NCBI GenBank assembly: GCA_035571835.1
Contig: DATNBU010000017.1
Coordinates: forward strand, 294,687-358,686
From: Candidatus Limnocylindrales bacterium
GTDB taxonomy: Bacteria > Desulfobacterota > Binatia > UBA1149 > CAITLU01
DNA length: 64,000 nucleotides
Reading direction: 5' to 3'
Below the pieces are notes generated by a model. It did no database searches. It was given only the letters and a program-made list of their open reading frames with translations, and was not told the DNA's origin. This document shows, one piece after another, positions 9,585 through 19,601 of this stretch. The translations under genes were made by a program, and so were the position numbers. Each line of letters begins with the position of its first letter. The first letter of the stretch is position 1.

Positions 9585-10001
9585 GAACCCCTCTATCAGT
9601 TCCGGCGGGTGTCGGGGCCACGCGAACGAGGTGCCCGGCTGCCTGAATTGGTCGCCGAATATCGACCGCTACCGGGCCGCTAGTCAACCCGCATTGCCTG
9701 GACTGCCGGAACTGCTTTGCGCGGGCCGGGGCTTCTTCCCGCGCATTCCCGTCTGAAGCGCGGCGTGAGTCGCGAAGGCGTCTCCCGCGGCGTCAATCCG
9801 GACCGCATATCTGCGACATCGGTAGCTGCACTTCCCAGCTCTGGGAATCCTGGATGCACGGAAATCGTCAACTGCGCCGAAAAACAGCGACTTCCGCTCG
9901 CACGCCGCGTTGGCCGAGTCCTTGCTTTCGGCGCTGTACGCCGCACGGCGTCTCAAGAGGAATCTGGGGAATTTCATGGACAGGCGCGGGAGAGAAAAAC
10001 C
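9585..10001. other. Divergent intergenic region, 417 bp
   Basis: Lies between the esterase operon (minus) and the cytochrome oxidase operon (plus), so it must hold both promoters. A purine-rich ribosome binding site (GGGAGAG) precedes the cytochrome c start at 10002. I looked for an FNR/ANR box (TTGAT-N4-ATCAA), the common cbb3 regulator site, and did not find one. No RNA gene or repeat seen. Confidence 0.4.
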
Positions 10002-10406
10002 ATGACCGAAGTTGTCGTCACGCAGCGAGCCGATCGCATGGGCCTGGCCGTCGCGCTGCTCGCGGCAGTTTTCATGCTGATCGCGAGCATCGCATCGGCC
10101 GAAGAGATTCCTGCGGCAGCGACGCAGGAGGCCGACACGGTCTGGCAGCAGCGCTGCTCGACGTGTCACGGCGCCGGCGGAAAGGGTGACGGCGCTGCGG
10201 CAGCAGCGCTCGTTCCGAAGCCGCGCGATTTCACGTCGGCCGACTGGCAGAAATCGGTCACCGACGACCATCTCCAGAAAGTCATTCTCGAAGGCGGCCA
10301 ATCGGTCGGGCTGAGCATGCTGATGGTCCCCAACGCGGATCTGGCCCCCAAGCCGGACGTCGTCAAGGCGCTCGTCGCCCATGTTCGCGGCCTCGGCGCC
10401 AAGTAG
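10002..10406 (+). CDS. Small class I c-type cytochrome
   Basis: 134 residues. The ATG at 10002 follows GGGAGAGAAAAA and precedes a signal peptide or anchor (MGLAVALLAAVFMLIASIAS at about residues 13-32). One haem-binding motif CSTCH is at residues 52-56, and a methionine-rich segment (GLSMLMVPN, about residues 104-112) supplies the axial Met. The domain resembles the CccA/cytochrome c family. It sits 12 bases before ccoN and is probably the first gene of the oxidase operon; a likely role is electron donor to the cbb3 oxidase. Periplasmic, free or membrane-anchored. Confidence 0.85.
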   Translation: MTEVVVTQRADRMGLAVALLAAVFMLIASIASAEEIPAAATQEADTVWQQRCSTCHGAGGKGDGAAAAALVPKPRDFTSADWQKSVTDDHLQKVILEGGQSVGLSMLMVPNADLAPKPDVVKALVAHVRGLGAK

Positions 10407-10418
10407 GAACTCGCCGAT

Positions 10419-11864
10419 ATGAGCAATGCGGTGGCAGTGGCGCCGGACGACTACGACTACGGCGTCGTCCGCCAGTTTGCGGTGATGTCGCTGGTCTGGG
10501 GCATCGTCGGAATGCTCGTCGGGCTGATCCTTGCGATCCAGCTCGCATGGCCGGACGTCACGCCGGCGGTTCCGTTCCTTAGCTACGGAAGGCTGCGGCC
10601 GCTGCATACCAACGCGGTCATCTTCGCGTTCGGCGGCTGCGCGCTGTTCGCGTCGGCGTACCTCGTCGTGCAGCGAACGTGCGGAGTGCGCCTGTTCGCG
10701 CCGGCGCTCGCGAAGTTCACGTTCTGGGGCTGGCAGCTCGTGATCGTGCTTGCCGCCATCACGCTTCCGCTCGGGTACACCACGGCAAAAGAGTACGCGG
10801 AGCTCGAGTGGCCGATCGATCTGCTGATCGCGGTCGTGTGGATTTCGGTCGGCGTCGTGTTCTTCGGCACGATCATGCGTCGCAAGACGCCGCACATCTA
10901 CGTCGCCAACTGGTTCTTCGGCGCGTTCATCATCACCGTCGCGCTGCTCCACGTCATCAACAGCCTCGAGATCCCGGTCTCGCTCTTCAAGTCCTACTCG
11001 ATCTACGCCGGCACCGTCGATGCGATGGTGCAGTGGTGGTACGGCCACAATGCGGTCGGTTTCTTCCTGACCGCGGGCTTTCTCGGAATGATGTACTACT
11101 TCGTTCCGAAGCAGGCCGGGCGTCCCGTGTATTCGTACCGACTTTCGGTCGTGCACTTCTGGGCGCTGATCGGCATCTACATGTGGGCCGGCCCGCATCA
11201 TCTGCACTACAGCGCGCTTCCGGACTGGGCGCAGAGCCTCGGCGTCGTCTTCTCGATCCTGCTGTGGGCGCCGTCCTGGGGCGGAATGATCAACGGGCTC
11301 ATGACGCTCTCGGGCGCATGGGACAAGCTGCGCACCGATCCCATTCTCCGATTCATGATCGTCGCGCTGTCGTTCTACGGAATGTCGACGTTCGAAGGGC
11401 CGATGATGTCGATCAAGACCGTCAACGCGCTCACCCACGACACCGACTGGACGATCGCGCACGTGCACTCGGGCGCTCTCGGCTGGGTCGCGATGATCAC
11501 GATCGGCTGTCTGTACGCGATGCTCCCGAAGCTGTGGGGCAAGCAGAAGATGTACAGCACGCCGCTCGTCAACGTGCATTTCTGGCTGTCGACGGTCGGA
11601 ATCGTCCTCTACATCGCGGCGATGTGGATTGCCGGCCTCATGCAGGGCCTGATGTGGCGCGCGTTCAACGAGGACGGCACGCTGACCTACACGTTCGTCG
11701 AAGCGCTGCAGGCGACGCATCCGTATTACGTCGTGCGCGTCGGCGGCGGCCTCGTGTTCTTCATCGGAATGCTGGTGATGGCGTGGAACGTCTGGTGCAC
11801 GCTGACGGCGGAGGAAGCCGACGAGCCGGTGCTCGAAGCGCTTGCCGAACCGGCTGTCGGCTGA
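10419..11864 (+). CDS. ccoN: cbb3-type cytochrome c oxidase subunit I
   Basis: 481 residues with about twelve membrane segments. This is the catalytic subunit that reduces oxygen at a high-spin haem b3/CuB centre. Visible markers: [14 protein letters not shown] (haem b ligand His), [11 protein letters not shown] (CuB His), [11 protein letters not shown] (the two further CuB His), and [11 protein letters not shown] (His pair for haems). Length is normal for the family. It is followed by ccoO, ccoQ and ccoP. cbb3 oxidases have high oxygen affinity and serve micro-oxic respiration. Confidence 0.97.
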   Translation: MSNAVAVAPDDYDYGVVRQFAVMSLVWGIVGMLVGLILAIQLAWPDVTPAVPFLSYGRLRPLHTNAVIFAFGGCALFASAYLVVQRTCGVRLFAPALAKFTFWGWQLVIVLAAITLPLGYTTAKEYAELEWPIDLLIAVVWISVGVVFFGTIMRRKTPHIYVANWFFGAFIITVALLHVINSLEIPVSLFKSYSIYAGTVDAMVQWWYGHNAVGFFLTAGFLGMMYYFVPKQAGRPVYSYRLSVVHFWALIGIYMWAGPHHLHYSALPDWAQSLGVVFSILLWAPSWGGMINGLMTLSGAWDKLRTDPILRFMIVALSFYGMSTFEGPMMSIKTVNALTHDTDWTIAHVHSGALGWVAMITIGCLYAMLPKLWGKQKMYSTPLVNVHFWLSTVGIVLYIAAMWIAGLMQGLMWRAFNEDGTLTYTFVEALQATHPYYVVRVGGGLVFFIGMLVMAWNVWCTLTAEEADEPVLEALAEPAVG

Positions 11865-11883
11865 GCGGGTCCGGGGAACCGTC

Positions 11884-12495
11884 ATGGCAAACCAGACGCC
11901 TTTCGAGAAGAACATCGGCCTGATGGGAGTGCTGATCGTCGTCGTCGTCAGCTTCGGCGGCCTCGCCGAGATCGTCCCGCTGATGTTCCAGGACGACGTT
12001 TCGGCTGCAGTCGAAGGCATGAAGCCGCTCGACGCTCTCGCCCTCGAAGGCCGAGACATCTACATCCGCGACGGCTGCCACGTCTGCCACACGCAGATGG
12101 TCCGGCCGCTGCGCGCGGAAACCGAGCGCTACGGTCACTACTCGGTCGCCGGTGAATCCGTCTACGAGCATCCGTTCCTGTGGGGCTCCAAGCGCACCGG
12201 GCCGGATCTCGCGCGTGTCGGCGGCCGCTACAGCGACGAGTGGCACAAGGTGCACCTTCGCAACCCGCGCGACGTCGTGCCCGAGTCGAACATGCCGGCG
12301 TTTCCATGGCTGTTCGACAACGCGCTCGACGGTGAAAACACCGGAACCAAGATGAAAGCGCTGCGCGCCGTCGGGGTGCCGTACACCGACACCGACATCG
12401 CAGGCGCCAAAGCTGCCGTTGCGGGAAAACAGGAAATCGATGCGCTCATCTCCTACCTGCAGCAGCTCGGCCTCGTCATGAAAGGCAAGAGGTAG
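11884..12495 (+). CDS. ccoO: cbb3-type cytochrome c oxidase subunit II (mono-haem)
   Basis: 203 residues. The ATG at 11884 has a good GGGGA site upstream and starts right before the family N-terminus ([20 protein letters not shown], the membrane anchor). The single haem motif is CHVCH at residues 65-69 ([20 protein letters not shown]), followed by the signatures [15 protein letters not shown] and [11 protein letters not shown] that supply the axial Met. It passes electrons from CcoP to CcoN on the periplasmic side. Confidence 0.97.
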   Translation: MANQTPFEKNIGLMGVLIVVVVSFGGLAEIVPLMFQDDVSAAVEGMKPLDALALEGRDIYIRDGCHVCHTQMVRPLRAETERYGHYSVAGESVYEHPFLWGSKRTGPDLARVGGRYSDEWHKVHLRNPRDVVPESNMPAFPWLFDNALDGENTGTKMKALRAVGVPYTDTDIAGAKAAVAGKQEIDALISYLQQLGLVMKGKR

Positions 12496-12499
12496 GGCC

Positions 12500-12700
12500 A
12501 TGCCGATTGCGGGATGGATCGACGAGGGAGTCATTCGCGGGATCGGGACGGTGCTTCTGCTTCTGTCGTTCGTCGCACTGTGCGTGTGGGCGTGGGCCCC
12601 GGCGCAGCGGCGCCGCTTCGAAGACGCATCGATGCTGCCGTTCGTCGACGTCGGTGATGCGAACTTCCGCCCGGATGCTGCACGCAAGGAAGCACGATGA
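12500..12700 (+). CDS. ccoQ: cbb3 oxidase small subunit CcoQ
   Basis: 66 residues with one membrane helix (about residues 14-33, GIGTVLLLLSFVALCVWAWA), then the family tail RRRFEDASMLPFVD. It starts 4 bases after ccoO and overlaps ccoP by 4 bases (ATGA). CcoQ stabilises the assembled oxidase. Confidence 0.9.
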   Translation: MPIAGWIDEGVIRGIGTVLLLLSFVALCVWAWAPAQRRRFEDASMLPFVDVGDANFRPDAARKEAR

Positions 12701-13638
12701 GCGCGCCCGATGCAGCAGCCGCCGCCGTCGGACTGACGGGAGGGTGGAGCGCGTACGTTACGCTGATCGTCGTCGTCAACGTCGTCGCATCGGCGTGGAT
12801 CCTGTTCTGGGCGCGAACCAAAAGCGTCGATGACGGTGCTGCCGGCGAGACGATGGGCCACTCGTTCGACGGAATCGAAGAGTACGATCTTCCGCTTCCG
12901 CGCTGGTGGCTGTGGATGTTCGTCGGGACGATCGTCTTCACGATCGTCTACTGCGTGCTTTATCCCGGCCTCGGCAGCTTCGGCGGTACGCTCGGCTGGT
13001 CCGCAAAAGGTCAGTACGACGACGAAGTGCGCGACGCGCAGGCGAAGTACGGGCCGATCTATGCCGCGTTTGCGGCAAGGCCCATTACGGACCTGATTCA
13101 CGATCCGCAGGCCGTCGGCATCGGCCAGCGGCTGTTCGCGAACAACTGCGCGGCCTGCCACGGCGCCGACGCGCGCGGCGGCGTCGGCTTTCCAAACCTG
13201 ACCGACGACGACTGGCTGTTCGGCGGAGAGCCGGAGACGATCCAGACGACGATTCTCGGCGGGCGCTTCGCGATGATGCCGCCGTTTGCGCCCGCGCTCG
13301 GCGGCGATCAGGGCGTCAAGGAAGTCGTGGCGTATGTGCTGAGCCTTTCGGGCCAGCCGGCCGACGCAAAGCTCGCCGAAGCCGGCAAGGCGCGCTTCAA
13401 CACGATCTGCATCGCGTGCCACGGCATGGACGCCAAAGGCAACAAGGCGATGGGCTCGCCGAACCTGACCGACGACATCTGGCTCTTCGGCGGCAGCGCC
13501 GAGGACATCGAGTTCGGGCTGCGGAGTGGCCGTTCCGGCAAGATGCCGGCGCATGCCGACATCCTCGGCGAGCAGAAAGCGCACCTGGTTGCGACGTACG
13601 TCTACAGCCTGTCGCATCCGGACGTCGCCGCGAGATAG
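12697..13638 (+). CDS. ccoP: cbb3-type oxidase subunit III (di-haem)
   Basis: 313 residues. Two membrane helices near the N-terminus (about 20-40 and 68-88) flank HSFDGIEEYDLPLPRWW, a hallmark of CcoP. Two haem motifs follow: CAACH at 151-155 and CIACH at 238-242, each with a downstream Met (AMMPPF and KMPAHA). It receives electrons from soluble cytochrome c and hands them to CcoO. Coupled to ccoQ by a 4-base overlap. Confidence 0.97.
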   Translation: MSAPDAAAAAVGLTGGWSAYVTLIVVVNVVASAWILFWARTKSVDDGAAGETMGHSFDGIEEYDLPLPRWWLWMFVGTIVFTIVYCVLYPGLGSFGGTLGWSAKGQYDDEVRDAQAKYGPIYAAFAARPITDLIHDPQAVGIGQRLFANNCAACHGADARGGVGFPNLTDDDWLFGGEPETIQTTILGGRFAMMPPFAPALGGDQGVKEVVAYVLSLSGQPADAKLAEAGKARFNTICIACHGMDAKGNKAMGSPNLTDDIWLFGGSAEDIEFGLRSGRSGKMPAHADILGEQKAHLVATYVYSLSHPDVAAR

Positions 13639-13642
13639 AGCG

Positions 13643-15184
13643 ATGAGCGCCGTGCATGCCCCGCGGACGGTCGACGACGCTGCGCGATCCTGCGCGACCG
13701 TCGAAAGCTCGCCGTCGGGCGCATCGGGCCGCAAGCCGGCGCAAAAGCAGATACCGCTCTACGCGCCTCGGGAGGAAATCTACCAGCGCGAAATCCACGG
13801 ACCGTGGCAGAAATGGCGGGCGCGGATTCTTTTCGTTCTCGCCGGATTCTACGTCGTCGTTCCGTGGGCAACCTGGAACGGCCGGCAGGCGGTGTGGTTC
13901 GACGTGCCGGCGCGCAAGTTCTACCTGCTCGGCGTCACGTTCTGGCCGCAGGATTTCATCTTTCTCGCCGGCCTCCTGATTCTCGGTGCGCTCGGCCTGT
14001 TCTTCTTCACGACCATCGCCGGCCGGCTGTGGTGCGGGTATGCGTGTCCACAGACCGTCTGGACCAGATTTTTCATGTGGATCGAGTGGCTTGCCGAAGG
14101 CGATCGCAACCGGCGCATTGCGCTCGATCGCGGGCCGTGGAATCGCGACAAGATCCTGCGCAAGGCCGCCAAGCACGGCGCGTGGCTGGCGTTCTCGGGC
14201 GTCGTCGGCGTGACGTTCGTCGGATACTTCCTGCCGATCCGCGAGCTGCTTCCGCGCATCGGCGCGTGGCAGGTCACGCCGCCGGAGATGGTGTTTCTCG
14301 CCGTCGCGTCGCTGGCGCTTTACGCCGACGCCGGATTCATGCGCGAGCAGATCTGCAAGTACGCGTGCCCGTACGCGCGCTTCCAGGGCGCGATGTTCGA
14401 CCGCGCGACGCTGACGATCTTCTACGACCCCGCCCGCGGCGAGCCGCGCGGCCACCGCAGGAAGAATACCGATCTGGCGCGCGCGAACCTCGGCCACTGC
14501 ATCGACTGCAGGCTCTGCGTGCACGTGTGCCCGACCGGCATCGACATCCGCGAAGGCACGCAGTTCGAATGCATCGGCTGCGCCGCATGCATCGATGCCT
14601 GCGACAGCGTCATGGAAGAAGTCGGCTATCCGAAGGGCCTCGTCCGCTACACGACCGAGAGCGCGCTGGCCGGAAAACCGAAACCGCTGCTGCGCGCACG
14701 CGTCGTCGGTTACGGCGCGGTTCTTGCGATCGGTGTGGTGGCTTTCGTCGTTGCGCTCAGCCAGCGCATGCCGCTCGGCGTCGACGTGATCCGCGACCGG
14801 GCGCGCCTGTACCGCGAGATCTCCGGCGGGCAGATCGAGAATGTCTACACGCTCAAGCTCATGAACAAGTCCCAGCAGGGCCAGACGTACCGGATCGGGG
14901 CCGAAGACGGGTTCACGTTGATCGCGCCGGCCAGCGTCGCGGTTGCTCCGGGCGAGCTCAAGGACGTTCCGGTCCAGCTGCGCGCCGACCGCGCAAAGCT
15001 TGCAGCCACGTCAACGCCGGTTTCGTTCGTCGTCGAGTCCGAGAGCGATCCGTCGATTCGCGTGCGCGAGAGCGGCCGCTTTCTCGCGCCGGCTCCGATC
15101 GCAGCGGCGAAGCACGAACACGAGCACGACGACGAACACGGCGAGGAACACAAAAAGCAGCACGAGAAGGCGGGACCACTATGA
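13643..15184 (+). CDS. ccoG: cbb3 oxidase accessory polyferredoxin CcoG/FixG
   Basis: 513 residues. The ATG at 13643 (4 bases after the ccoP stop) is preferred to upstream in-frame starts inside ccoP. Membrane segments include ILFVLAGFYVVVPWATW and others; the CxxxCP motif RLWCGYACPQTVW is present. Two 4Fe-4S clusters are encoded around residues 286-321 (CIDCRLCVHVCP and CIGCAACIDACD). The periplasmic C-terminal part is an Ig-like domain. CcoG reduces Cu(II) for delivery to the oxidase. Unusual feature: the last 25 residues are a His/Glu/Asp/Lys-rich tail (starts KHEHEHDDEHGEEH), a possible metal-binding segment. It overlaps ccoH by 4 bases. Confidence 0.93.
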   Translation: MSAVHAPRTVDDAARSCATVESSPSGASGRKPAQKQIPLYAPREEIYQREIHGPWQKWRARILFVLAGFYVVVPWATWNGRQAVWFDVPARKFYLLGVTFWPQDFIFLAGLLILGALGLFFFTTIAGRLWCGYACPQTVWTRFFMWIEWLAEGDRNRRIALDRGPWNRDKILRKAAKHGAWLAFSGVVGVTFVGYFLPIRELLPRIGAWQVTPPEMVFLAVASLALYADAGFMREQICKYACPYARFQGAMFDRATLTIFYDPARGEPRGHRRKNTDLARANLGHCIDCRLCVHVCPTGIDIREGTQFECIGCAACIDACDSVMEEVGYPKGLVRYTTESALAGKPKPLLRARVVGYGAVLAIGVVAFVVALSQRMPLGVDVIRDRARLYREISGGQIENVYTLKLMNKSQQGQTYRIGAEDGFTLIAPASVAVAPGELKDVPVQLRADRAKLAATSTPVSFVVESESDPSIRVRESGRFLAPAPIAAAKHEHEHDDEHGEEHKKQHEKAGPL

Positions 15185-15720
15185 CCACCGCCGTCCGCAT
15201 CATCGCCGAAGCGCCGCCGCGGTCTTCGCTGCGCACGGATACCAAAGCCTGGTACCGGCAGTTCTGGCCGTGGTTCGTGATTTCGCTTCCGGCCGTCAGC
15301 GTCCTGTTCAGCGTGGCTACGCTCGTGGTCGCGGTGCGCAGCGCCGACTCGCTGGTTCGCGACGACTGGTACGACGCAGGCATGACGATCAATCGCGAGT
15401 TCTCGCGTGAGCATGCAGCCGCCGCGCTCGATCTGAAGGCGACGCTGCGCGTGGCGGAAAGTGGACGGCTCGAGCTGGTGCTCGACGGCACGGCCGCCGA
15501 TCCCGTGCGGCTCGACGTGGCGATGTCGTGTCCGTCGGATGCGTTGCGCGACCAGCTCGTTGAGCTTTATCCGGTTAGTCCACGGACGTTTGCATCGCGC
15601 GACCCGCTCGCGAGCACCAGAGGCCACTGGGACGTCGCGATCACCCCGCCGGATTCTTCCTGGCGCGTCGCCGGGCGCATCGAGCTCACCTCGAGCGCCG
15701 TACTCGCCGCACGGCATTGA
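15181..15720 (+). CDS. ccoH: cbb3 oxidase assembly protein CcoH/FixH
   Basis: 179 residues. One membrane helix (about 28-51, WPWFVISLPAVSVLFSVATL) is followed by DDWYDAGMTINRE, the conserved FixH block (family consensus D.YY..G...N), and a periplasmic beta-rich domain ending in WRVAGRIEL. Coupled to ccoG (ATGA overlap) and six bases before ccoI. Required for cbb3 assembly. Confidence 0.88.
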   Translation: MTTAVRIIAEAPPRSSLRTDTKAWYRQFWPWFVISLPAVSVLFSVATLVVAVRSADSLVRDDWYDAGMTINREFSREHAAAALDLKATLRVAESGRLELVLDGTAADPVRLDVAMSCPSDALRDQLVELYPVSPRTFASRDPLASTRGHWDVAITPPDSSWRVAGRIELTSSAVLAARH

Positions 15721-15726
15721 AGCGAC

Positions 15727-18255
15727 GTGAGCATTTCCGCGACATGCTTTCATTGCGGCCTGCCGGTCCCGCCGGGCGTCCGCCTGCATGCGGTCATCGA
15801 CGGCGAGCCGCGCGCAATGTGCTGCCGCGGCTGCATGGCCGTCGCCGATCTGATCGCCGGCCGCGGCCTTGCGGCGTACTACCGCTATCGCGAAGCGCCG
15901 GCGGCGAATCCCGAGCAGACGGCCCGTACGAACGACGAGCTTGCCTGCTACGACGAGCCTGCGCTCGAAAAGTCGTACGTGCGCCGCGGCGACTTCGACG
16001 AAAAGTCCGCGACGCTGTCTATCGACGGCATGCGGTGCGCGGCCTGCGTATGGCTGCTCGAACGCACCCTCCGCGCGTGTCCGGGCGTGATCTCTGCGTC
16101 CGTGAACCTCGGCGCCGAGCGCGCCGAGCTATCGTGGCACGCCGATCGAACCAAGCTGTCGGTCGTTCTCAGCGAGCTCTCGAAGATCGGATACGCCGCG
16201 CGCCCGTACCGCCCCGACTGGAACGAGCAGGCACGCACCGACGAGTACCATGCGGCGCTGCGCCGTCTGATCGTCTCCGGGCTCGGCGCGATGCAGGTCA
16301 TGATGTACGCGGTCGGCCTTTATGCCGGCGCGCTCGAGGGCATGGCGGATGCGCATCGGCTGCTCCTGCGCGTCGTCAGCGGCATCGTCGCGACGCCGGT
16401 GCTGTTCTATTCGGCGCGGCCGTTTTTCTCCGGAGCATGGCGCGACCTGCGTAACCGCCGGCTCGGCATGGACGTACCGGTCGCGCTCGCGCTCGCGATT
16501 GCGTACTCGGCAAGCGTCTACGCGACGGTGATGCGCACCGGCGAGGTCTACTTCGATTCGGTCGCGATGTTTGTGTTCTTCCTTTCGGTCGGACGCTTCG
16601 TCGAGATGCGCGCCCGACAGCGGGCATCGGCGGCGGTGGAGACTGCACTGCGCCGGCCGCCGGAAACCGCGACGCGGATCGTCGAGGGCAACGCGACGGT
16701 CGAAAATCCGGACAGCCCGGGTTTTCGTACCGAGGTCGTCTCCGCGTACGAGCTCGCGCCCGGCGATCGCGTGCTGGTGCGTCCCGGAGAATCGTTCCCG
16801 GTCGACGGCACGGTCGCGAGCGGCAGCGGCTGGGTCAACGAATCGATGCTGACCGGCGAGCACTGGCCGCGCGAGAAACGCTGCGGAGATGCAGTGGCCG
16901 GAGGCACGCAGAACGGCGAAAGCCCGCTCGTGGTCGTCGCCGTTCGCACGGGCGCCGATACCGCATGGTCCGCCATCGTGCGGCTCGTCGATCTGGCGGG
17001 GCGCGCGCGTCCCGGCATCGCGCGCCTTGCCGATCGCGTGGCGCAGATCTTCGTGCCGGCCGTGCTTGCGATTTCCATGGCGACTGCCGCCGCATGGTGG
17101 CAGCTCGATTCGTCGCGGGCGTTCTGGATTGCGCTGTCCGTCCTGGTCGTCACGTGTCCGTGCGCGCTCTCGCTGGCAACTCCAGCCGCGCTGACCGCGG
17201 CTGCCGGCGGTGCGCTGCGCCGGGGAATCCTGCTGCGCAGCGGACACACGCTCGAGATCCTTCCGCGGGTAACCCACGTCGTGTTCGACAAGACCGGAAC
17301 GCTCACGTTCGGCCGCTTCCGCCGGCGCGCGCTGCGGCGGTTCGGCAGCGTTGCCGAGGCACGCTGCCTCGCGATCGCGGCGGCTCTCGAGCGTTACTCC
17401 GAGCATCCGATCGCGCGCGCATTCGACGACGTCGACTCGTCGCGGATCACGCTCGCGGACGTGACGGCGTCGGCAGGCGCAGGCGTCGAAGGTCGGCTCG
17501 ACGGGCGCGTCGTGCGCATCGGCTCGCCGGCGTGGGTGCGCGAGCTGTGCCGCCGCGACGCCGGCGCGACGACAACCGCTGCGGATACGAGCAGCATCCT
17601 GCTCGGTGACGAGTCCGGACCGCTGTGCGGCTTCGACCTCGAGGATGTCGTGCGTCCGGGCGCGCGAGAGCTGGTCCGGCGGCTCGAGCAGGCCGGTCTT
17701 CACGTGATGCTCGCAAGCGGCGATGCGAAGGGGCCGGTCTGTGCGCTCGCCGGCGATCTCGGAATCCGCGATGCGAGGTGGGGAGCCAGTCCCGAGGAGA
17801 AGCTCCGCACGGTGCGCGAGCTTCAGGAACGGGGCGCGGTCGTGCTGATGGTCGGCGACGGCGTCAACGACGCGCCGGTGCTCGGCGCCGCGCAGGTTTC
17901 GATTGCGATGGGCAGCGGAACCGACCTCGCGCGCAGCCGCGCGGGCGCCGTTCTGATGAAAGAAGATCTTTCCGCGATCGCCGACGCGCTCGTGCTGGCG
18001 GGCCGCACACGCCGCGTGATGCGACAGAACCTTGGCTGGTCGATCGCGTACAATCTCGTTGCGCTGCCGCTCGCGTCGACCGGACACATCACACCATGGT
18101 GGGCAGCGATCGGCATGTCGCTCAGCTCGCTCGTCGTCGTGCTGAACGCCGTGCGGCTCGGCAAGCCCACGTCGTCTGCGCCTGGCGCCGAAGGTCGTCC
18201 GTCGATCGACATGGTGGAGCGCGCACTGCGGCCGCAGCTCGAGGAGGCGGCATGA
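15727..18255 (+). CDS. ccoI: Copper-transporting P1B-type ATPase CcoI/FixI
   Basis: 842 residues, GTG start. The N-terminus has a zinc-ribbon-like CFHCG and CCRGC pair typical of CcoI, then a heavy-metal domain ([12 protein letters not shown], near residue 104). The membrane metal site is CPC ([14 protein letters not shown], near residue 478), the phosphorylation site DKTGT is at Asp521, SEHPIARA and [10 protein letters not shown] complete the ATPase. It exports Cu(I) to the periplasm for the CuB centre. The stop overlaps ccoS by 4 bases. Confidence 0.96.
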   Translation: MSISATCFHCGLPVPPGVRLHAVIDGEPRAMCCRGCMAVADLIAGRGLAAYYRYREAPAANPEQTARTNDELACYDEPALEKSYVRRGDFDEKSATLSIDGMRCAACVWLLERTLRACPGVISASVNLGAERAELSWHADRTKLSVVLSELSKIGYAARPYRPDWNEQARTDEYHAALRRLIVSGLGAMQVMMYAVGLYAGALEGMADAHRLLLRVVSGIVATPVLFYSARPFFSGAWRDLRNRRLGMDVPVALALAIAYSASVYATVMRTGEVYFDSVAMFVFFLSVGRFVEMRARQRASAAVETALRRPPETATRIVEGNATVENPDSPGFRTEVVSAYELAPGDRVLVRPGESFPVDGTVASGSGWVNESMLTGEHWPREKRCGDAVAGGTQNGESPLVVVAVRTGADTAWSAIVRLVDLAGRARPGIARLADRVAQIFVPAVLAISMATAAAWWQLDSSRAFWIALSVLVVTCPCALSLATPAALTAAAGGALRRGILLRSGHTLEILPRVTHVVFDKTGTLTFGRFRRRALRRFGSVAEARCLAIAAALERYSEHPIARAFDDVDSSRITLADVTASAGAGVEGRLDGRVVRIGSPAWVRELCRRDAGATTTAADTSSILLGDESGPLCGFDLEDVVRPGARELVRRLEQAGLHVMLASGDAKGPVCALAGDLGIRDARWGASPEEKLRTVRELQERGAVVLMVGDGVNDAPVLGAAQVSIAMGSGTDLARSRAGAVLMKEDLSAIADALVLAGRTRRVMRQNLGWSIAYNLVALPLASTGHITPWWAAIGMSLSSLVVVLNAVRLGKPTSSAPGAEGRPSIDMVERALRPQLEEAA

Positions 18256-18461
18256 GCATCATCTTCGTGCTGATCCCGATCGGACTCCTGCTGCTCGCGC
18301 TCGCGATCGCGGCGTTCTTCTGGGCCGTCGGGAGCGGCCAGTTCGACGACCTCGAGACCCCCGGCACGCTCGTGCTGTTCGACGAGGAGCCGAACCGGCC
18401 CGCGCCGGTGGGCGGGCGGCAAGCACGCGAAGCGATACCGGCAACGACGGTGCCGCGATGA
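18252..18461 (+). CDS. ccoS: cbb3 oxidase maturation protein CcoS
   Basis: 69 residues. One membrane helix ([20 protein letters not shown]) is followed by [17 protein letters not shown], the invariant CcoS signature. Overlaps ccoI and the next gene by 4 bases each. Needed to insert redox cofactors into the oxidase. Confidence 0.95.
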   Translation: MSIIFVLIPIGLLLLALAIAAFFWAVGSGQFDDLETPGTLVLFDEEPNRPAPVGGRQAREAIPATTVPR

Positions 18462-19198
18462 ACATTGCGCTGGCAGGCCTCGCGATGGGCTTTCTCGGCA
18501 GCTCGCATTGCATCGCGATGTGCGGCGGACTTGCCGCTGCGCTGCCGTCGGCGACCGGCAACAGCGCTCGCGGTCGCAACGTGCAGCGCACCGCCTGTTA
18601 CAACGCCGGACGCATTGCGAGCTACGCCGTCGCCGGCGCGATCGCCGGCGGCGCAGGCGCTGCGTTCGCCGGTCTTGGCGGTGCGAGCGGCGTGCTCGTG
18701 CTGCGCGGCGTGTCCGCGCTGCTGATCATCGCCGTCGGTCTGTATGTTGCGGGCTGGTCGAATGCCGTCGTGCGCATCGAACGCCTCGGCGGCGGCATCT
18801 GGCGCACCATCGCTCCGCACGCGCGCCGTGCGCGCGAGTCCGACTCGCTGGTTGCGAGCACGCTGTTCGGTGCGATGTGGGGCTGGCTGCCGTGCGGCCT
18901 CGTCTACAGCGCGCTGGTCGTCGCGGCGTCATCCGGCTCGAGCGCAAGCGGCGCGATGACGATGGCCGGCTTCGGCCTCGGCACGCTGCCGGCAATGACC
19001 TTGATCGGCGTCGCCGCAGGCCGGGGCGTGCGGCTGCTGCGCGGAACCAGGGCCAGGCAATTTGCCGGCGCGCTCGTCATCGTGTTCGGCGCGTGGACGC
19101 TCGCGTCGGCCGCGGTTTCATCGGTCGAGGTCGCGGCGCACGGACCGGCGTGCCACGCGGTTCACGCTCCCAAAGCAGGAGCGGTGTGGGCGAAATGA
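18458..19198 (+). CDS. SafE/UreH-like (DsbD_2) six-helix membrane protein
   Basis: 246 residues, about six membrane helices. The first helix carries MGFLGSSHCIAMCGG, the standard signature of the sulfite exporter TauE/SafE (DsbD_2/UreH) proteins found next to ccoS in many genomes, and WGWLPCGLVYSAL supplies the second conserved Cys. The paired Cys-containing helices suggest thiol or copper handling in oxidase assembly rather than sulfite export. Coupled to ccoS by a 4-base overlap; last gene of the operon. Confidence 0.85.
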   Translation: MNIALAGLAMGFLGSSHCIAMCGGLAAALPSATGNSARGRNVQRTACYNAGRIASYAVAGAIAGGAGAAFAGLGGASGVLVLRGVSALLIIAVGLYVAGWSNAVVRIERLGGGIWRTIAPHARRARESDSLVASTLFGAMWGWLPCGLVYSALVVAASSGSSASGAMTMAGFGLGTLPAMTLIGVAAGRGVRLLRGTRARQFAGALVIVFGAWTLASAAVSSVEVAAHGPACHAVHAPKAGAVWAK

Positions 19199-19601
19199 CC
19201 CAACAGGGATGGTCCACATGCCAGCCTTGGCCGCGTGAGACGCCGGTCGGTGGCGGGGACTGGCCCGACCAGCGTTCGAGGCCTTTGCTGCGGCTCGCGC
19301 GGCATCGCATTTGTCGACCGGCGAGATGCGCACGAGCGTAGACTTATCCTCTGCAACTCGATCAAAGCAGTTTTCAATGTGCGACGTTCGGAACAATGCG
19401 GGTACATGCGCAGCAGCATATTAGGTCAATTCTCGCATTCGATACCCGCGTGCGAGAAGGGGCTCGACATCTCTCCAGAACTTCCCGCGACGGGCAACTG
19501 GCGAATGGCATGAGCTTGTTTCAGATGCTCGCCGTGACCAAACCGTAATCGCGGCTTGGCGGATATCCCGTTCGCTAGGTATAGGAGATTTGAACTAGGC
19601 A
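19199..19601. other. Intergenic junction between the cco operon and the A/T-richer island, 403 bp
   Basis: Base composition falls visibly from about 19330 onwards, so the island edge probably lies here. No integrase, tRNA or clear target duplication was found. A weak promoter-like pair for the TIR gene is TTGGCG at 19556-19561 and TATAGG at 19580-19585, with an 18-base spacer; it is only a guess. The short open frames here are not protein-like. Confidence 0.35.

Noticed and set aside
9684-12059. Long minus-strand open frame (791 codons) through the cytochrome genes
   Set aside because: It is antisense to ccoN and ccoO, Arg/His/Asp-rich and without any domain; a by-product of high GC.
19199-19601. 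Insertion sequence or integrase remnant at the island edge
   Set aside because: Short open frames in all frames have no transposase or integrase motif, and no flanking direct repeat was visible.
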